Positions 1 through 10,509 of a stretch of DNA of 64,000 nucleotides are shown one piece after another. Under the pieces are notes generated by a model. That model did no database searches. It had not been told where the DNA came from and was given only the letters and a program-made list of their open reading frames with translations. Both the position numbers and the translations under genes were made by a program. Position 1 is the stretch's first letter; each line of letters opens with the position of its first letter. The stretch comes from Comamonadaceae bacterium. Its GTDB lineage: Bacteria; Pseudomonadota; Gammaproteobacteria; Burkholderiales; Burkholderiaceae_C. The stretch spans positions 1-64,000 of the forward strand of contig CANFWI010000009.1 of the NCBI GenBank assembly GCA_947450675.1, read 5' to 3'.

Positions 1-233
1 CCGAAATAAATCGCGTCATGGCCGCCGACCAAGTCTTTCCAGTTGTCCGGCATCATCTGGCCGTGCTTCTCGTAGTAGTCCCAGCTGGCGAAGTCGAAGT
101 GGTCAAACTGCAGGTCAATGCCGAACTTTGTAGCGGCGGCTTCCATCACGCGAACGCCTTCAGGCATGGTCTCTTTGCCGATGCCGTCGCCGGCGATCAC
201 AGCGATTCTTTTTTTACCGATATTTGTAGCCAT
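1..233 (-). CDS. Isocitrate/isopropylmalate dehydrogenase family protein (tartrate dehydrogenase-like), partial, runs off the left edge
   Basis: Reverse-strand translation from the ATG at 233: MATNIGKKRIAVIAGDGIGKETMPEGVRVMEAAATKFGIDLQFDHFDFASWDYYEKHGQMMPDNWKDLVGGHDAIYFG; typical IPMDH/TtuC N-terminus (GDGIGxE). Confidence 0.85.
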   Translation of the reverse strand, partial: MATNIGKKRIAVIAGDGIGKETMPEGVRVMEAAATKFGIDLQFDHFDFASWDYYEKHGQMMPDNWKDLVGGHDAIYF

Positions 234-257
234 GGTAAGTCCTTGAGTTAAAAATGT

Positions 258-1139
258 TCAGGGTTTGAAAAACTGGAGAGCCTCTTCAAGCAGCAGCTCA
301 GGTGCTTCTTCGGCAATGTAATGACCGCAGGGCAAGCACCGGCCAGACATCTGGTGAGCGCGCTCAGCCCACAGGCCGGGCACATCAAAGCACTTGCCGA
401 CGGCACCATGCTCGCCCCACAAGACGCGCAACGGCTGCGCGAGTTTGAGGCCGGCCGTCACATCGGCGCGGTCATGCACAAGGTCGATGCTGGCCGAAGC
501 CCGGTAATCTTCGCAGAGGCTCATGGCCGTGCCCGGAATCAGCGCGCAACGCTCGTAGTCGGCCAGCGCTTCCGGCGCAAAAGCGGCCAGGCCGGCATGT
601 CGCTTACCCATCACGCTGCGCAAGTAACGAACCGGGTCCGACTCAATCAAAGCCTCTGGCAGCGGCGGCGGCTGGATCAGAAAAAACCAGTGCCAGTAAG
701 CCCGCGCAAACTCATCAGAGGTGTTGTTGTACATGCCCAGCGTGGGAGCGATGTCGAGCAGCATCAAGCGCTCCACTTTATCGGCATGGTCTTGCGCCAG
801 CCGGTGCGCCACGCGCGCGCCGCGGTCGTGCGCCAAGACCTGAAAGCGCTCAAAGCCATAGTGACGCATCACGGCCACGGCGTCTTGCGCCATGGCGCGT
901 TTGGAATAAGGCGTGTGCTCGGCGTCGCTGGCCACGCGCGCTGAGTCGCCGTAACCGCGCAAATCCATCATCACCACCGTGAACGACTGGCTCAACGCAC
1001 CCGCGACGCGGTGCCACATGGCCTGTGTCTGCGGATGGCCGTGCAACAACAGCAAAGGCGCACCATTGCCGCCCGCGCTCGTGCGCAAGCTTCCGGCCGG
1101 GCCGGCCACATCGATCGTCTTAAAACCGTCAAAGAGCAC
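258..1139 (-). CDS. Alpha/beta hydrolase, fluoroacetate/haloacetate dehalogenase-like
   Basis: 293 aa; HGHPQ, AHDRGARVAHRL nucleophile region, YWHWFFLIQPPPLPE and CGHYIAEEAPE, resembling haloacetate dehalogenases. Confidence 0.8.
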   Translation of the reverse strand: MLFDGFKTIDVAGPAGSLRTSAGGNGAPLLLLHGHPQTQAMWHRVAGALSQSFTVVMMDLRGYGDSARVASDAEHTPYSKRAMAQDAVAVMRHYGFERFQVLAHDRGARVAHRLAQDHADKVERLMLLDIAPTLGMYNNTSDEFARAYWHWFFLIQPPPLPEALIESDPVRYLRSVMGKRHAGLAAFAPEALADYERCALIPGTAMSLCEDYRASASIDLVHDRADVTAGLKLAQPLRVLWGEHGAVGKCFDVPGLWAERAHQMSGRCLPCGHYIAEEAPELLLEEALQFFKP

Positions 1140-1268
1140 TGGAATGTTCCTGTTTTTTGAATTCTCAGCAAAGCGTATTTTGAAGCAGTATCAAGACCTA
1201 TTCAAGCAATAATCCAGCAATCAATTATTTCTTTTAAAGCATCAATCAGTGGCCTTGGCTTAGACAAA

Positions 1269-2219
1269 ATGGAACGCAGCGATCTGAAATTGGTACTCGC
1301 CGTGCGCGAGCACGGCAGCTTGGCCGGTGCCGCGCTGAGTCTGGACGTGGCAGCGCCCGTCGTGACCAAACGCTTGGCCGCACTAGAAGCGCGGCTTGGC
1401 CAGAAGCTGTTTCAGCGCACCACGCGGCGCGTGAGTGCAACAGCCGAAGGCGAAACCTTGTGCGAGCGCGCCATCGTCCTGCTACAGGGCTTTGAAACCC
1501 TAGAGGCCGAGCTGCAAGAGCGCAAGGCCGAACCGACCGGCTTGATCCGGCTGGCCGCAACTTTTGGCTTTGGGCGCTTGTGGCTGGGGCCGGCGCTGGC
1601 CAGTTTTCAGGCGCAGTACCCGCGCATCGAGATCCAGTTGCAACTCACCGAACAATTGCCCGACTTGGCGGCCGACGGCTATGACGGCGCCATCTGGCTC
1701 TGGTCGGTCGACAGCCGGCAAGCAGCGCAGTGGGTGTCGCGGCGCTTGGCCCGCAATCAGCGCGTGCTGGTGGCCGCGCCGGCCTATATCAAGCAACACG
1801 GGCTGCCCGCCAACCCGGAAGCGCTGAAAGACCACGCCTGCCTGATAGTCCGTGAAAACGGCAATGCAGCCGGTCAACGCTTTGACGTTTGGACTTTGCA
1901 AAAAGAGCGTGCCAAGCTGCCGATTCGGGTTCGCGTCAGCGGCCCGCTTTCGAGCAACTCCGGCGAATTGGTGCGCGACTGGTGCACGGCCGGCCGCGGC
2001 ATCATGCTGCGCAGCCTGTGGGACATTGCACCGCAACTAGCCACCGGTGAGTTGGTCCGCGTACTGCCCGCCTACGCCATGCCGGATGCCGACATTCATT
2101 GGTTGGCGCCTTACCGGGCTGATGCACCGCGGCGGATCAGGCTGCTGATTGATTTTTTGGTGGAGCAGTTTGCCGCCGCACCTTGGGAAACCAAAACACC
2201 CCCCAATGTCAACGTCTGA
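1269..2219 (+). CDS. LysR family transcriptional regulator
   Basis: 316 aa; N-terminal wHTH (LVLAVREHGSLAGAALSLDVAAPVVTKRLAALEARLGQKLFQRTTRR) and LysR substrate-binding domain; divergent from the dehalogenase-like gene. Confidence 0.93.
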   Translation: MERSDLKLVLAVREHGSLAGAALSLDVAAPVVTKRLAALEARLGQKLFQRTTRRVSATAEGETLCERAIVLLQGFETLEAELQERKAEPTGLIRLAATFGFGRLWLGPALASFQAQYPRIEIQLQLTEQLPDLAADGYDGAIWLWSVDSRQAAQWVSRRLARNQRVLVAAPAYIKQHGLPANPEALKDHACLIVRENGNAAGQRFDVWTLQKERAKLPIRVRVSGPLSSNSGELVRDWCTAGRGIMLRSLWDIAPQLATGELVRVLPAYAMPDADIHWLAPYRADAPRRIRLLIDFLVEQFAAAPWETKTPPNVNV

Positions 2220-2322
2220 GACAAAGTCGCACCAAAGTTGTGCAACGTCAGTCTGATGGCACGGCAAAAAATTGGCATGGAGCTTGCAAATAGACCCGCA
2301 CCCATCATCCACAAGGTCAGAC

Positions 2323-3264
2323 ATGTTTGCTCGCAGAAAATTCATCACTTCCATGGCCGCGACTGTCGCCAGCGCCTCTCTGCCGCTGGCAGCCCTAGCG
2401 GCTGACAAAGTCATCCGCGTTGGCACCCTCAAGTTGATGCATTCCATCACGCCGCATTTTTATGAGCAATTTGCGCCTGCTGGCTACAAGATTGAAGTCG
2501 TTGCATTTGAAACGCCCACCGATGGCAAGAATGCTGTGGTCACCAAGTCCGTCGACTTCGGCGCGTTTGGCATTGCAGCCGCAACGCTGGGCGGCGCTGC
2601 AGGCGAGCCCGTGGTGGTCGTTGGTGCACAGTGCAACAAGGGCATGGCCGTTGTCGCGGGCAAAGACTCCGACATCAACTCCATCAAGGCCCTGAAAGGC
2701 AAAAAAGTCGGCATTCTGCCGGGTTCAACGCAAGAAGTGGTGATCCTCGATCGACTCAAACAAGAGGGACTGACCATCAAAGACATCACGTCGGTGCGCT
2801 TGGCTTTCAGCGAGATGCCATCTGCCCTTGAGCGCGGTGATATCGATGCCTATGTCGGTGCCGAACCCGGCCCCTCGATTTCAGTGAGCCGGGGCGTTGG
2901 CAAAATCGTCGAATACCCTTACGGCACGCCCACCGGCTCGCTCAACATGGTGTTGGGAACGCACTCAGACACCGTTAAAAACAATCCTGCACTGGTCAAG
3001 CTTTACCTGCAAATGCACCGCAAGGCCACTGAATACGTGTTGGCCAACCGGGCTGCATTCGTCGAGATGTCCGAGAAAAAACTGGGACTGCCAGCCAAGA
3101 CCGTCGAGTTGGCTGCGCCCAATATTGAATTGACTTGGCGGATTGACGACGACTGGGTCACGCGGGCCAAATACTACGGCTCACAAATGCTCGACAAAAA
3201 GCAGATACGCCAACTGCCTGACTACAAAACATTCATCGACACCAGCTTTGCCAAGAGTCTGTAG
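2323..3264 (+). CDS. NitT/TauT-type ABC transporter substrate-binding protein
   Basis: Signal peptide MFARRKFITSMAATVASASLPLAALA, then VIRVGTLK...GAFGIAAATL...GKKVGILPGSTQE; followed by permease and ATPase. Start placed at ATG 2323. Confidence 0.87.
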   Translation: MFARRKFITSMAATVASASLPLAALAADKVIRVGTLKLMHSITPHFYEQFAPAGYKIEVVAFETPTDGKNAVVTKSVDFGAFGIAAATLGGAAGEPVVVVGAQCNKGMAVVAGKDSDINSIKALKGKKVGILPGSTQEVVILDRLKQEGLTIKDITSVRLAFSEMPSALERGDIDAYVGAEPGPSISVSRGVGKIVEYPYGTPTGSLNMVLGTHSDTVKNNPALVKLYLQMHRKATEYVLANRAAFVEMSEKKLGLPAKTVELAAPNIELTWRIDDDWVTRAKYYGSQMLDKKQIRQLPDYKTFIDTSFAKSL

Positions 3265-4053
3265 TTGAAGCCGGATACTTTGCGGCGTCTGCTGACGCCC
3301 GCCCTTCTACCAATACTGTTGCTACTGGCTTGGCATGTCGGGGTCCGACTGACTGGCACACGACTTATTCCGTTGCCGCAAGACGTGGCCCTGATGCTTT
3401 ACGACTTTGCGTTCGGCGGCATCTACGACGACGCCTTCAGCCAGACCCTTCACCTGCATTTATGGAAATCGGTGACGCGCGTTTATGGCGGGTTTTTCGC
3501 GGCGGCGCTCGTGGCCATTCCACTGGGTTTGCTGATCGGCAGAATCAAGCTGATCCGCGAACTGGTCGACCCGACCTTGCAATTACTGCGTCCTGTCCCT
3601 GTGACAGCGTGGTTGCCCTTGTCCATGATTTTTTTCGGCATCGGCCCCAATGCCGCTATTTTTCTGGTCTTCCTCGGCGCTTTCTACCCCATCGTTTTCA
3701 ACACGATATTTGGCGTTCGCTCAGTCGACGAGCGTTTATTTGAAGCTGCCGCGATGTTGGGCTGCAAAGGCTCATCCCTGTTCAGACAAGTGGTGCTGCC
3801 GGCCGCCTTGCCGGCGATTTTGAATGGACTCCGGCTGGGCCATGGCTTTGCCTGGATTCTCATCGTCGTCGGGGAAATGACAGGGGTTCAGGAGGGGCTC
3901 GGGGCCATCATCATGGACGGTCGCATGCTGTCGCGATCGGAGCTGGTGATTGCGGGCATGGTGGTCATCGGCGTTGCCGGCTTTGCCACAGACCGCTTGC
4001 TGGTCGCGCTCAACAATCGCCTGCTCAAATGGAGTCCTCAACACAATGTCTGA
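3265..4053 (+). CDS. NitT/TauT-type ABC transporter permease
   Basis: 262 aa, multiple TM segments, EAA-like loop (FEAAAMLGCKGSSLFRQVVLPAALPAILNGLRLG); TTG start directly after the upstream TAG. Confidence 0.87.
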   Translation: MKPDTLRRLLTPALLPILLLLAWHVGVRLTGTRLIPLPQDVALMLYDFAFGGIYDDAFSQTLHLHLWKSVTRVYGGFFAAALVAIPLGLLIGRIKLIRELVDPTLQLLRPVPVTAWLPLSMIFFGIGPNAAIFLVFLGAFYPIVFNTIFGVRSVDERLFEAAAMLGCKGSSLFRQVVLPAALPAILNGLRLGHGFAWILIVVGEMTGVQEGLGAIIMDGRMLSRSELVIAGMVVIGVAGFATDRLLVALNNRLLKWSPQHNV

Positions 4054-4852
4054 AACCAACGCACCTGCGACGCCACGCCACCCCCTGCCGGTCTTGTCGG
4101 TCAAACACTTAGGCAAACAATTCAGCGTTGGCGGGCGCACTGTTCAGGCTTTGCAAGATGTGAACTTGAGCATCAAAAAAGGCGAGTTTGTTTGTCTGAT
4201 TGGCGCTTCTGGCTGCGGTAAATCCACCCTGCTGCGTATCCTTGCCGGCTTTGACAGCCCGACGCAAGGCAGTGCAGAAATGTACGGCGTGCCAATCAAA
4301 GGCCCCAGCCCAGAACGCGGCATGGTCTTCCAAGACTTTGGGCTGTTTCCTTGGCTGACCGTCAGACAGAACATCGGCTTTGGACAATACCAACGCCACT
4401 TGCCCAAGGCAAAGCTGGCAGTGTTAAGCGCGCACTACATGAACATGGTCGGCCTCGAAAAATTTGCCGACTACTACCCCGGCCAACTGTCTGGTGGCAT
4501 GAAGCAACGCGTCGCAATCGCCAGGGTGTTGGCCAACGACTGTGAAGTGCTGCTGATGGACGAACCGTTTGGCGCATTGGATGCGCTCACCCGAGAAAAA
4601 CTCCAGCAAGATCTGCTGGAGATTTGGGCGCGGACCAAGCTGACAGTGATCTTTGTGACGCATGCGGTCGAAGAAGCCGTGCTGCTGTCAGACCGGGTCG
4701 TGGTCATGACCGCCGGCCCGGGACGCATTGAAGAGGATGTGCCACTGACATTGCAACGACCGCGCGACATTGTCGGCATGGAGTTCAATCAGGTCCGACG
4801 CGACATCACTCAGTTGTTGTCCAGCCATGTGTCCATGCGGGCGGCCGCATGA
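4046..4852 (+). CDS. NitT/TauT-type ABC transporter ATP-binding protein
   Basis: Walker A GASGCGKST, signature LSGGMKQRVAIARVL, Walker B VLLMDEPFGALD; start placed at ATG 4046 overlapping the permease stop. Confidence 0.93.
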   Translation: MSETNAPATPRHPLPVLSVKHLGKQFSVGGRTVQALQDVNLSIKKGEFVCLIGASGCGKSTLLRILAGFDSPTQGSAEMYGVPIKGPSPERGMVFQDFGLFPWLTVRQNIGFGQYQRHLPKAKLAVLSAHYMNMVGLEKFADYYPGQLSGGMKQRVAIARVLANDCEVLLMDEPFGALDALTREKLQQDLLEIWARTKLTVIFVTHAVEEAVLLSDRVVVMTAGPGRIEEDVPLTLQRPRDIVGMEFNQVRRDITQLLSSHVSMRAAA

Positions 4853-5691
4853 GCGCGCTCTACCGAGGCATGGACCAAGCCAGCCTAGACGCCGGCTACA
4901 ACAACAGCGCGGCAGTGAAAAACAGCGCCGCACTGATCGCTGAATTCGACGTTCTCAGCGAAGGGCTGCGCCAGCAACCCGCAGCACGCATCGGCCTGCG
5001 CTACGGGCCAGCAGCACGGCAACTGATTGATTATTTCCCGGCCAGCCAGCCGGGTCCGGTGGTCGTGTTTATCCATGGCGGCTATTGGCAAATGCGGGCC
5101 AAAGAAAACTTCAGTTTCATTGCAAAAGGCTTGCTCGACCAAGGCCTGCATGTGGCCCTGGTCGGCTACACACTGGCACCCGACATCAGTTTGGCCGGCA
5201 TTGTGGATGAAGTTCGGGCCAGCATCGCTTGGCTTGGCGAGCACGCCGCAGATCTCGGCGGTGACCCGACACGCATGCTGCTGTCTGGCTGGTCGGCAGG
5301 CGCGCATCTGGTGGCCATGTGCCTAGACGAAGCGGGCGTCATCGGCGGCCTGGCCATCAGCGGAATCTACGACCTTGAGCCTGTGCGCCTGAGCTACGTC
5401 AATGACAAGCTGGGCTTAAAGCCAGAAGAGGTGATGTCACTCAGTCCCTTGTGCATGGCGCAAAGCCCGAAACCCATGCTGATTGCTTACGGGCAGTCAG
5501 AATTGCCTGAGTTACAACGGCAGTCTGAGGCGTTTTATGCGGCGCGCAAAGCCGCCGGAATGCCTAGCGAATTACTGGCGCTGCCGGACATGAACCACTT
5601 CACCATCCTGTGGCAACTGTCCGAAAGTCAGGGCGCACTGGCTGTCGCTGCGAAAGCCCTTTGCGCACGGGAAGTGAATCAGGCAACTTGA
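4849..5691 (+). CDS. Alpha/beta hydrolase (arylformamidase/kynurenine-formamidase-like)
   Basis: 280 aa, HGGYWQMR oxyanion motif, GWSAGAHL nucleophile elbow; ATGA overlap with the ABC ATPase. Confidence 0.82.
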   Translation: MSALYRGMDQASLDAGYNNSAAVKNSAALIAEFDVLSEGLRQQPAARIGLRYGPAARQLIDYFPASQPGPVVVFIHGGYWQMRAKENFSFIAKGLLDQGLHVALVGYTLAPDISLAGIVDEVRASIAWLGEHAADLGGDPTRMLLSGWSAGAHLVAMCLDEAGVIGGLAISGIYDLEPVRLSYVNDKLGLKPEEVMSLSPLCMAQSPKPMLIAYGQSELPELQRQSEAFYAARKAAGMPSELLALPDMNHFTILWQLSESQGALAVAAKALCAREVNQAT

Positions 5692-5694
5692 ACA

Positions 5695-6603
5695 TTAAGA
5701 CGTGTGAACTTTGGGAGCTGACGAAGGACGCACCACCAAGCTAACACCCAGCGCCGTCAGCGCAGTGCCAACAAGGGTGGCTGCGGTGATGCTCTCGCCA
5801 AACAAGGCCCAAGCCATCAAGGCGGTGGTCGGCGGCACCAAGTACAGCAAGCTGGTCACCGCCATGGCCGCACCGCGTTGCAACAACAAGTACAACAAGG
5901 AGCTCCCCCCCACGGTCAGCACCAACACCGACCAAGCCATCGCCCCAATGAACTTAGCGTTCCAATTGATGGCTTCAGTTTCAAACAGCATCAGCGGCAG
6001 CGTGACCAGCAGCGCTGCGAACAACTGAATCACGTTGGCGGTGCGCACATCGTTTGCACTCACAAAATGCTTTTGGTACAAAGTGCCGGCCGTGATGCTG
6101 AGCAAAGCAAACACAGCGGCAGCCAGCGTGAAGCCACTCACCTCCATGCCAACGCCCAACTTGCGCCAAACCACCAGCAGCAAACCGGCCAGACCGAGCG
6201 TCAAGCCCAACCATTGCAGGCGACTGATCTTCATGCCCGCCCACTGAGAGATCCAAACCGCCGTGAGCACGGGCTGCAAACCGACCATCAAGGCGACCAA
6301 ACCAGACCCCATACCCGCCTTGACGGCCACCCAGACGCCGCCCAAATAGCCCGCATGCATCAACAAGCCGGTGACGGCGAGGTGCCCCCACTGACTGCGG
6401 CGCGTTGGCCAAGGAGCGGCCGACAACTGAATCCAGACTAAAAAACAAAGGATGGAAAGCACGTAACGCATGACCAGAAAAGTCAGCGGCGGCGCGTAAG
6501 GCAGGCCGAACTTGGCGACGATAAAACCCGTGCTCCAAATCAGCACAAAAACCCCCGGCATGGCGCGCAGCCAGACGCTGGTGGTTGCGTGAGCGCCGCT
6601 CAT
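5695..6603 (-). CDS. DMT family transporter (EamA domain)
   Basis: Hydrophobic; start at MSGAHATTSVWLRAMPGVFVLIWSTGFIVAKFGLPYAPPLTFLVMRY (CAT 6601-6603); two EamA-like repeats. Confidence 0.88.
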   Translation of the reverse strand: MSGAHATTSVWLRAMPGVFVLIWSTGFIVAKFGLPYAPPLTFLVMRYVLSILCFLVWIQLSAAPWPTRRSQWGHLAVTGLLMHAGYLGGVWVAVKAGMGSGLVALMVGLQPVLTAVWISQWAGMKISRLQWLGLTLGLAGLLLVVWRKLGVGMEVSGFTLAAAVFALLSITAGTLYQKHFVSANDVRTANVIQLFAALLVTLPLMLFETEAINWNAKFIGAMAWSVLVLTVGGSSLLYLLLQRGAAMAVTSLLYLVPPTTALMAWALFGESITAATLVGTALTALGVSLVVRPSSAPKVHTS

Positions 6604-7166
6604 TTGGCGCGAGCGCGAATTTCCGGAATGGCTTTTTGCAGGTAATAAACCATCGACCAGACCGTCAACACGGCTGACAGCCAGATCAGCCAAGTGCCCC
6701 ACAGCTGCGTGTCCACTCTGCCAAACAAGGTGCCGTGGTACAGCAGGAAGGGGATGGCAATCATTTGAACGGTGGTTTTGAGCTTGCCAACCATGTGAAC
6801 AGCGACGCTTTTGGTCGCGCCAATCATGGCCATCCATTCACGCAGGGCCGAGATCGCAATTTCGCGACCAATGATGATGAGCGCTACAAAAACGTCAGCA
6901 CGCTGCAAATCCACCAACACCAACAAAGAAGCGCAGACCAAAAACTTGTCGGCCACCGGGTCCAAGAACGCGCCAAACGAAGACATCTGGTTCAGCTTGC
7001 GGGCCAAGTAACCGTCGAGCCAATCGGTGGCGGCGAAGACGACAAACATCGCCGTGGCAATCAGGTTCTTGTTGGTGGGAGAAATATCGAGGTAAAAAAT
7101 ACCTACGATCAGCGGAATCGCCACGATGCGAGTCCAAGTCATGAGGGTAGGTATGGTTAAAAACAT
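6600..7166 (-). CDS. pgsA: CDP-diacylglycerol--glycerol-3-phosphate 3-phosphatidyltransferase
   Basis: MFLTIPTLMTWTRIVAIPL... and CDP-alcohol phosphatidyltransferase motif DWLDGYLARKLNQMSSFGAFLDPVADK; adjacent to uvrC. Confidence 0.93.
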   Translation of the reverse strand: MFLTIPTLMTWTRIVAIPLIVGIFYLDISPTNKNLIATAMFVVFAATDWLDGYLARKLNQMSSFGAFLDPVADKFLVCASLLVLVDLQRADVFVALIIIGREIAISALREWMAMIGATKSVAVHMVGKLKTTVQMIAIPFLLYHGTLFGRVDTQLWGTWLIWLSAVLTVWSMVYYLQKAIPEIRARAK

Positions 7167-7206
7167 GGTCGGATTTTGGCACGAGTGGCCAAACTGCTCC
7201 GCAGGC

Positions 7207-9234
7207 TCAGTGCAGGGCCCGGTAAATTTCCTCCGACAGCTCCTTCGAAATACCCTCCACCGTCGCAATATCTTCTGCGCTGGCCGAGGTCACACCGCGA
7301 ATTCCGCCAAAGCGCTGCAGCAAGTTGGCGCGTTTTTTAGGACCAATACCGGCGATGTCTTCGAGCTTGCTGCCACCGACCCGCACCTTGGCCCGCCGCG
7401 CCCGCATGCCGGTGATGGCAAAGCGGTGCGCCTCGTCGCGGATCTGCGCGATCAACATCAAAGCGGCTGAGTCACGGCCTAAGTAAACCTTCTCTCTTCC
7501 ATCGGCAAACACCAACTCTTCCAAGCCAACTTTACGGCCCTCGCCTTTCTCAACGCCGGCGATCAAACCCAGGTCAAGGCCCAACTCCTCAAACACCTCA
7601 CGCGCCATCGAGACTTGGCCTTTGCCGCCGTCAATCAGCACCAAGTCGGGCAGTTTGGCTTCGTTGTTACGCGCCGCCTCGGCCAACTTGGTGTAGCGGC
7701 GCAGCAGCACTTGGCGCATGGCCGCGTAGTCGTCACCGGGCGTGATGCCGTCGATGTTGTAGCGCCGGTATTCGGCGCTTTGCATCTTGTGGTCATGGAA
7801 CACCACGCACGAAGCCTGCGTCGCCTCGCCCGCCGTGTGCGAGACATCAAAGCACTCAATCCGCAGCAAATCTAGTTTGTCGGTCGGCAGTTCCAGCGCC
7901 TCGGCCAGCGCCCGCGTACGCGCCTGCTGCGAGCCCTGCTCGGCCAGCAAACGGGCCAGCTGCAAGTCGGCATTTTTCTGCGCCATCTCCAGCCAGATGC
8001 GGCGTTGTTCGCGCGGCTGATGGACGGCACTGATGCGCACCCCGGTTTGCGCCGACAGCGCCCGGATCAGGTCTTTGTCAACCGGCGCACAGCAAACCAG
8101 CGTGGGCGGCACCAGCACGTCAATGTAGTGCTGGGCGATGAAGGCTTCGAGAATCAGGGACTCGACCGACTTCGGCACTTTCAGCTTGACGGGCTTGAGG
8201 TCTGTGGATGGCGCGGCTTCAGTCGTTGCATGAGTCGTTGTGTCAGTCGTTATTTCAGTTACCGCTTCCGACAGCTCAACATCCAAAGCCGCCATGTCGG
8301 TGGCGTCTTGCACATGGCTGGGGAAGTACGGCCGGTCACCCAAGTGACGACCGCCGCGCACCATCGCCAAGTTGACGCAGGCTTTGCCGCCATGCACTTT
8401 GACAGCCAAAATATCAACATCTTTGTCGCCGCCCGTTTCCATCGCCTGCTGATGCAAGATGTTCGACAGCGCGGCGATCTGGTTGCGCAACTCGGCGGCC
8501 TGCTCAAACTCCAGCAGCTCGGCGTGATGCTGCATTTTTCGCTCCAGATCGGTCACGATGTCCTGCGTCTGACCGCGCAAAAACCGCGCTGCATTGGCGG
8601 TGTCCAAGGCGTATTGCTCAGCGCTGATATGCCCCACACAAGGCGCCGTGCAACGCTTGATCTGGTACAGCAAACAAGGCCGGGTGCGGTTGTTGAACAC
8701 CGTGTCCTCACAGGTGCGCAAGCGGAACACTTTTTGCAGCAGCAGGATGCTTTCTTTCACCGCCCAAGCGCTCGGGTACGGGCCAAAGTAATGGTGTTTT
8801 TTTTCAATCGCGCCGCGGTAATAAGCCATGCGCGGGAAAGCCGTGGCGGGCAGTTGCAGCGCGCTTTTTTCCGCGGCTCGCTCCGGAATGTGCGCCGCCG
8901 TGAGCTTCAGATACGGATAGCTTTTATCGTCCCGAAACAGAATATTGAAGCGCGGGTTCAGCGTCTTGATCAGGTTGTTTTCAAGCAGCAACGCTTCGGC
9001 CTCTGAGCGCACCACCGTGGTTTCCATGCGCACGATGCGCGTGACCATCAGGCCAATGCGTGTGCCACCATGGTTTTTCTGAAAATAGCTGGTGACTCGT
9101 TTTTTCAGGTTGCGCGCCTTGCCCACGTAGAGCACGCCGCCTTCAGCGTCAAAGTAACGGTAGACGCCGGGCATGGCGGGCAGTGCCGCCACTTCGCTGA
9201 GCAGTTGGGGATCGAATTCGTGAGGCAGGGTCAT
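7207..9234 (-). CDS. uvrC: Excinuclease ABC subunit UvrC
   Basis: 675 aa; GIY-YIG domain ([27 protein letters not shown]), UvrC RNase H-like domain ([22 protein letters not shown]), HhH C-terminus. Confidence 0.97.
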   Translation of the reverse strand: MTLPHEFDPQLLSEVAALPAMPGVYRYFDAEGGVLYVGKARNLKKRVTSYFQKNHGGTRIGLMVTRIVRMETTVVRSEAEALLLENNLIKTLNPRFNILFRDDKSYPYLKLTAAHIPERAAEKSALQLPATAFPRMAYYRGAIEKKHHYFGPYPSAWAVKESILLLQKVFRLRTCEDTVFNNRTRPCLLYQIKRCTAPCVGHISAEQYALDTANAARFLRGQTQDIVTDLERKMQHHAELLEFEQAAELRNQIAALSNILHQQAMETGGDKDVDILAVKVHGGKACVNLAMVRGGRHLGDRPYFPSHVQDATDMAALDVELSEAVTEITTDTTTHATTEAAPSTDLKPVKLKVPKSVESLILEAFIAQHYIDVLVPPTLVCCAPVDKDLIRALSAQTGVRISAVHQPREQRRIWLEMAQKNADLQLARLLAEQGSQQARTRALAEALELPTDKLDLLRIECFDVSHTAGEATQASCVVFHDHKMQSAEYRRYNIDGITPGDDYAAMRQVLLRRYTKLAEAARNNEAKLPDLVLIDGGKGQVSMAREVFEELGLDLGLIAGVEKGEGRKVGLEELVFADGREKVYLGRDSAALMLIAQIRDEAHRFAITGMRARRAKVRVGGSKLEDIAGIGPKKRANLLQRFGGIRGVTSASAEDIATVEGISKELSEEIYRALH

Positions 9235-9293
9235 GGTGTGGGAACGGGAAGGTCAGTTTGCGGCAATCCTGCCGTATTGTGGACAATCCTTGC

Positions 9294-10391
9294 ATGAATC
9301 GCCGCCACCAATGGGACATTTTTTGCAAAGTCATCGACAACTTTGGGGACATTGGCGTTTGCTGGCGGCTCAGCACCGACTTGGCCGCGCGCGGCGAACA
9401 GGTGCGCTTGTGGGTTGACGACGCTTCGGCCCTGAGCTGGATGGCACCGGCGGGTGCAAAGGGTGTCGAGGTGCTGCCATGGATACAGTCGATTGAATCC
9501 CCCGCGGTGAGCGCCCTCCTCGCCAAGCAACCCAGCGACGTGCTGATCGAAGCCTTTGGCTGCGAGATTCCGCCTGAGTTTTTGGCGCGCTGGGTCGCCC
9601 AACCGGCACCAAGTCAGCAGGCGCGTTGCTGGCTGAATCTGGAATACCTGTCCGCTGAAAGCTATGTTGAACGCTGCCACGCCATGCCGTCGCTGGTCAG
9701 CCACGGGCCTGCAGCGGGCTGGACCAAATGGTTTTTTTATCCCGGCTTCACGCCCCAAACCGGCGGCTTGCCGCGGGAACCTTGGCTAACCCAACGCATG
9801 ACTGATGTGGATGCGCAAGTCGAGCCACATCGCGCCTCGTCCCGACTGCAGGTCACGCTGTTTTGTTACGAGCCACCGGCCCTTGCGGCCTTGCTAGCGG
9901 AATGGTCTCGCCACGGCTTGGCGGGTCAACCGGTCGAACTGCTGGTGACGGCAGGTCGGTCGGCGCAAGCGGTCAAGGCGGTGCTGAGCCAGTTGACAAC
10001 AAATACAGAATTGCTCCATATCACTTGGCTGCCATGGCTGAGCCAGACCGAGTTTGACCACTTGCTCTGGGGTTGCGACTTGAATTTTGTCCGCGGTGAA
10101 GACTCGGTGTTGCGCGCGCTGTGGGCCGGAAAACCCTTCGTTTGGAGCATTTACCCGCAGGACGACGGCGCACACCTCCCCAAACTGGAGGCTTTTTTGC
10201 AGCGATTAGACGCACCCGCCTCGCTCAAAGCCTTTCACCGGGCATGGAACACCGCTGGTGAAAAACGGCTCGCCCCCAGCGCCGTCGACCTGTCAGAGTG
10301 GCGGCAACACGCCAAGGTCGCGCGGACGGCGCTGCTCGGGCAAGAAGACATGACAAGCCGTCTGCTTCAGTTTGTGGCTAAAAACCGCTAA
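9294..10391 (+). CDS. earP: Elongation factor P arginine rhamnosyltransferase EarP
   Basis: MNRRHQWDIFCKVIDNFGDIGVCWRLSTDLAARG; located directly upstream of efp; start placed at ATG 9294. Confidence 0.92.
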   Translation: MNRRHQWDIFCKVIDNFGDIGVCWRLSTDLAARGEQVRLWVDDASALSWMAPAGAKGVEVLPWIQSIESPAVSALLAKQPSDVLIEAFGCEIPPEFLARWVAQPAPSQQARCWLNLEYLSAESYVERCHAMPSLVSHGPAAGWTKWFFYPGFTPQTGGLPREPWLTQRMTDVDAQVEPHRASSRLQVTLFCYEPPALAALLAEWSRHGLAGQPVELLVTAGRSAQAVKAVLSQLTTNTELLHITWLPWLSQTEFDHLLWGCDLNFVRGEDSVLRALWAGKPFVWSIYPQDDGAHLPKLEAFLQRLDAPASLKAFHRAWNTAGEKRLAPSAVDLSEWRQHAKVARTALLGQEDMTSRLLQFVAKNR

Positions 10392-10509
10392 AATCAGAGG
10401 CTTTCGGGAAATAGGTGGTCTGGACATATGGCCACGTTGCACCCCGCTAACTTGCCGCATCACGCCAGCACCTTCCCGCTCCGGCTGCGGCCCTTAACTT
10501 CACATTCTT

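Noticed and set aside
321-944. 207-aa plus-strand ORF antisense to the haloacetate-dehalogenase-like gene
   Set aside because: Shadow ORF; the minus-strand frame has clear alpha/beta hydrolase motifs.
8005-9006. 333-aa plus-strand ORF antisense to uvrC
   Set aside because: Fully inside uvrC, no motifs, Arg/Gln/His-rich shadow composition.
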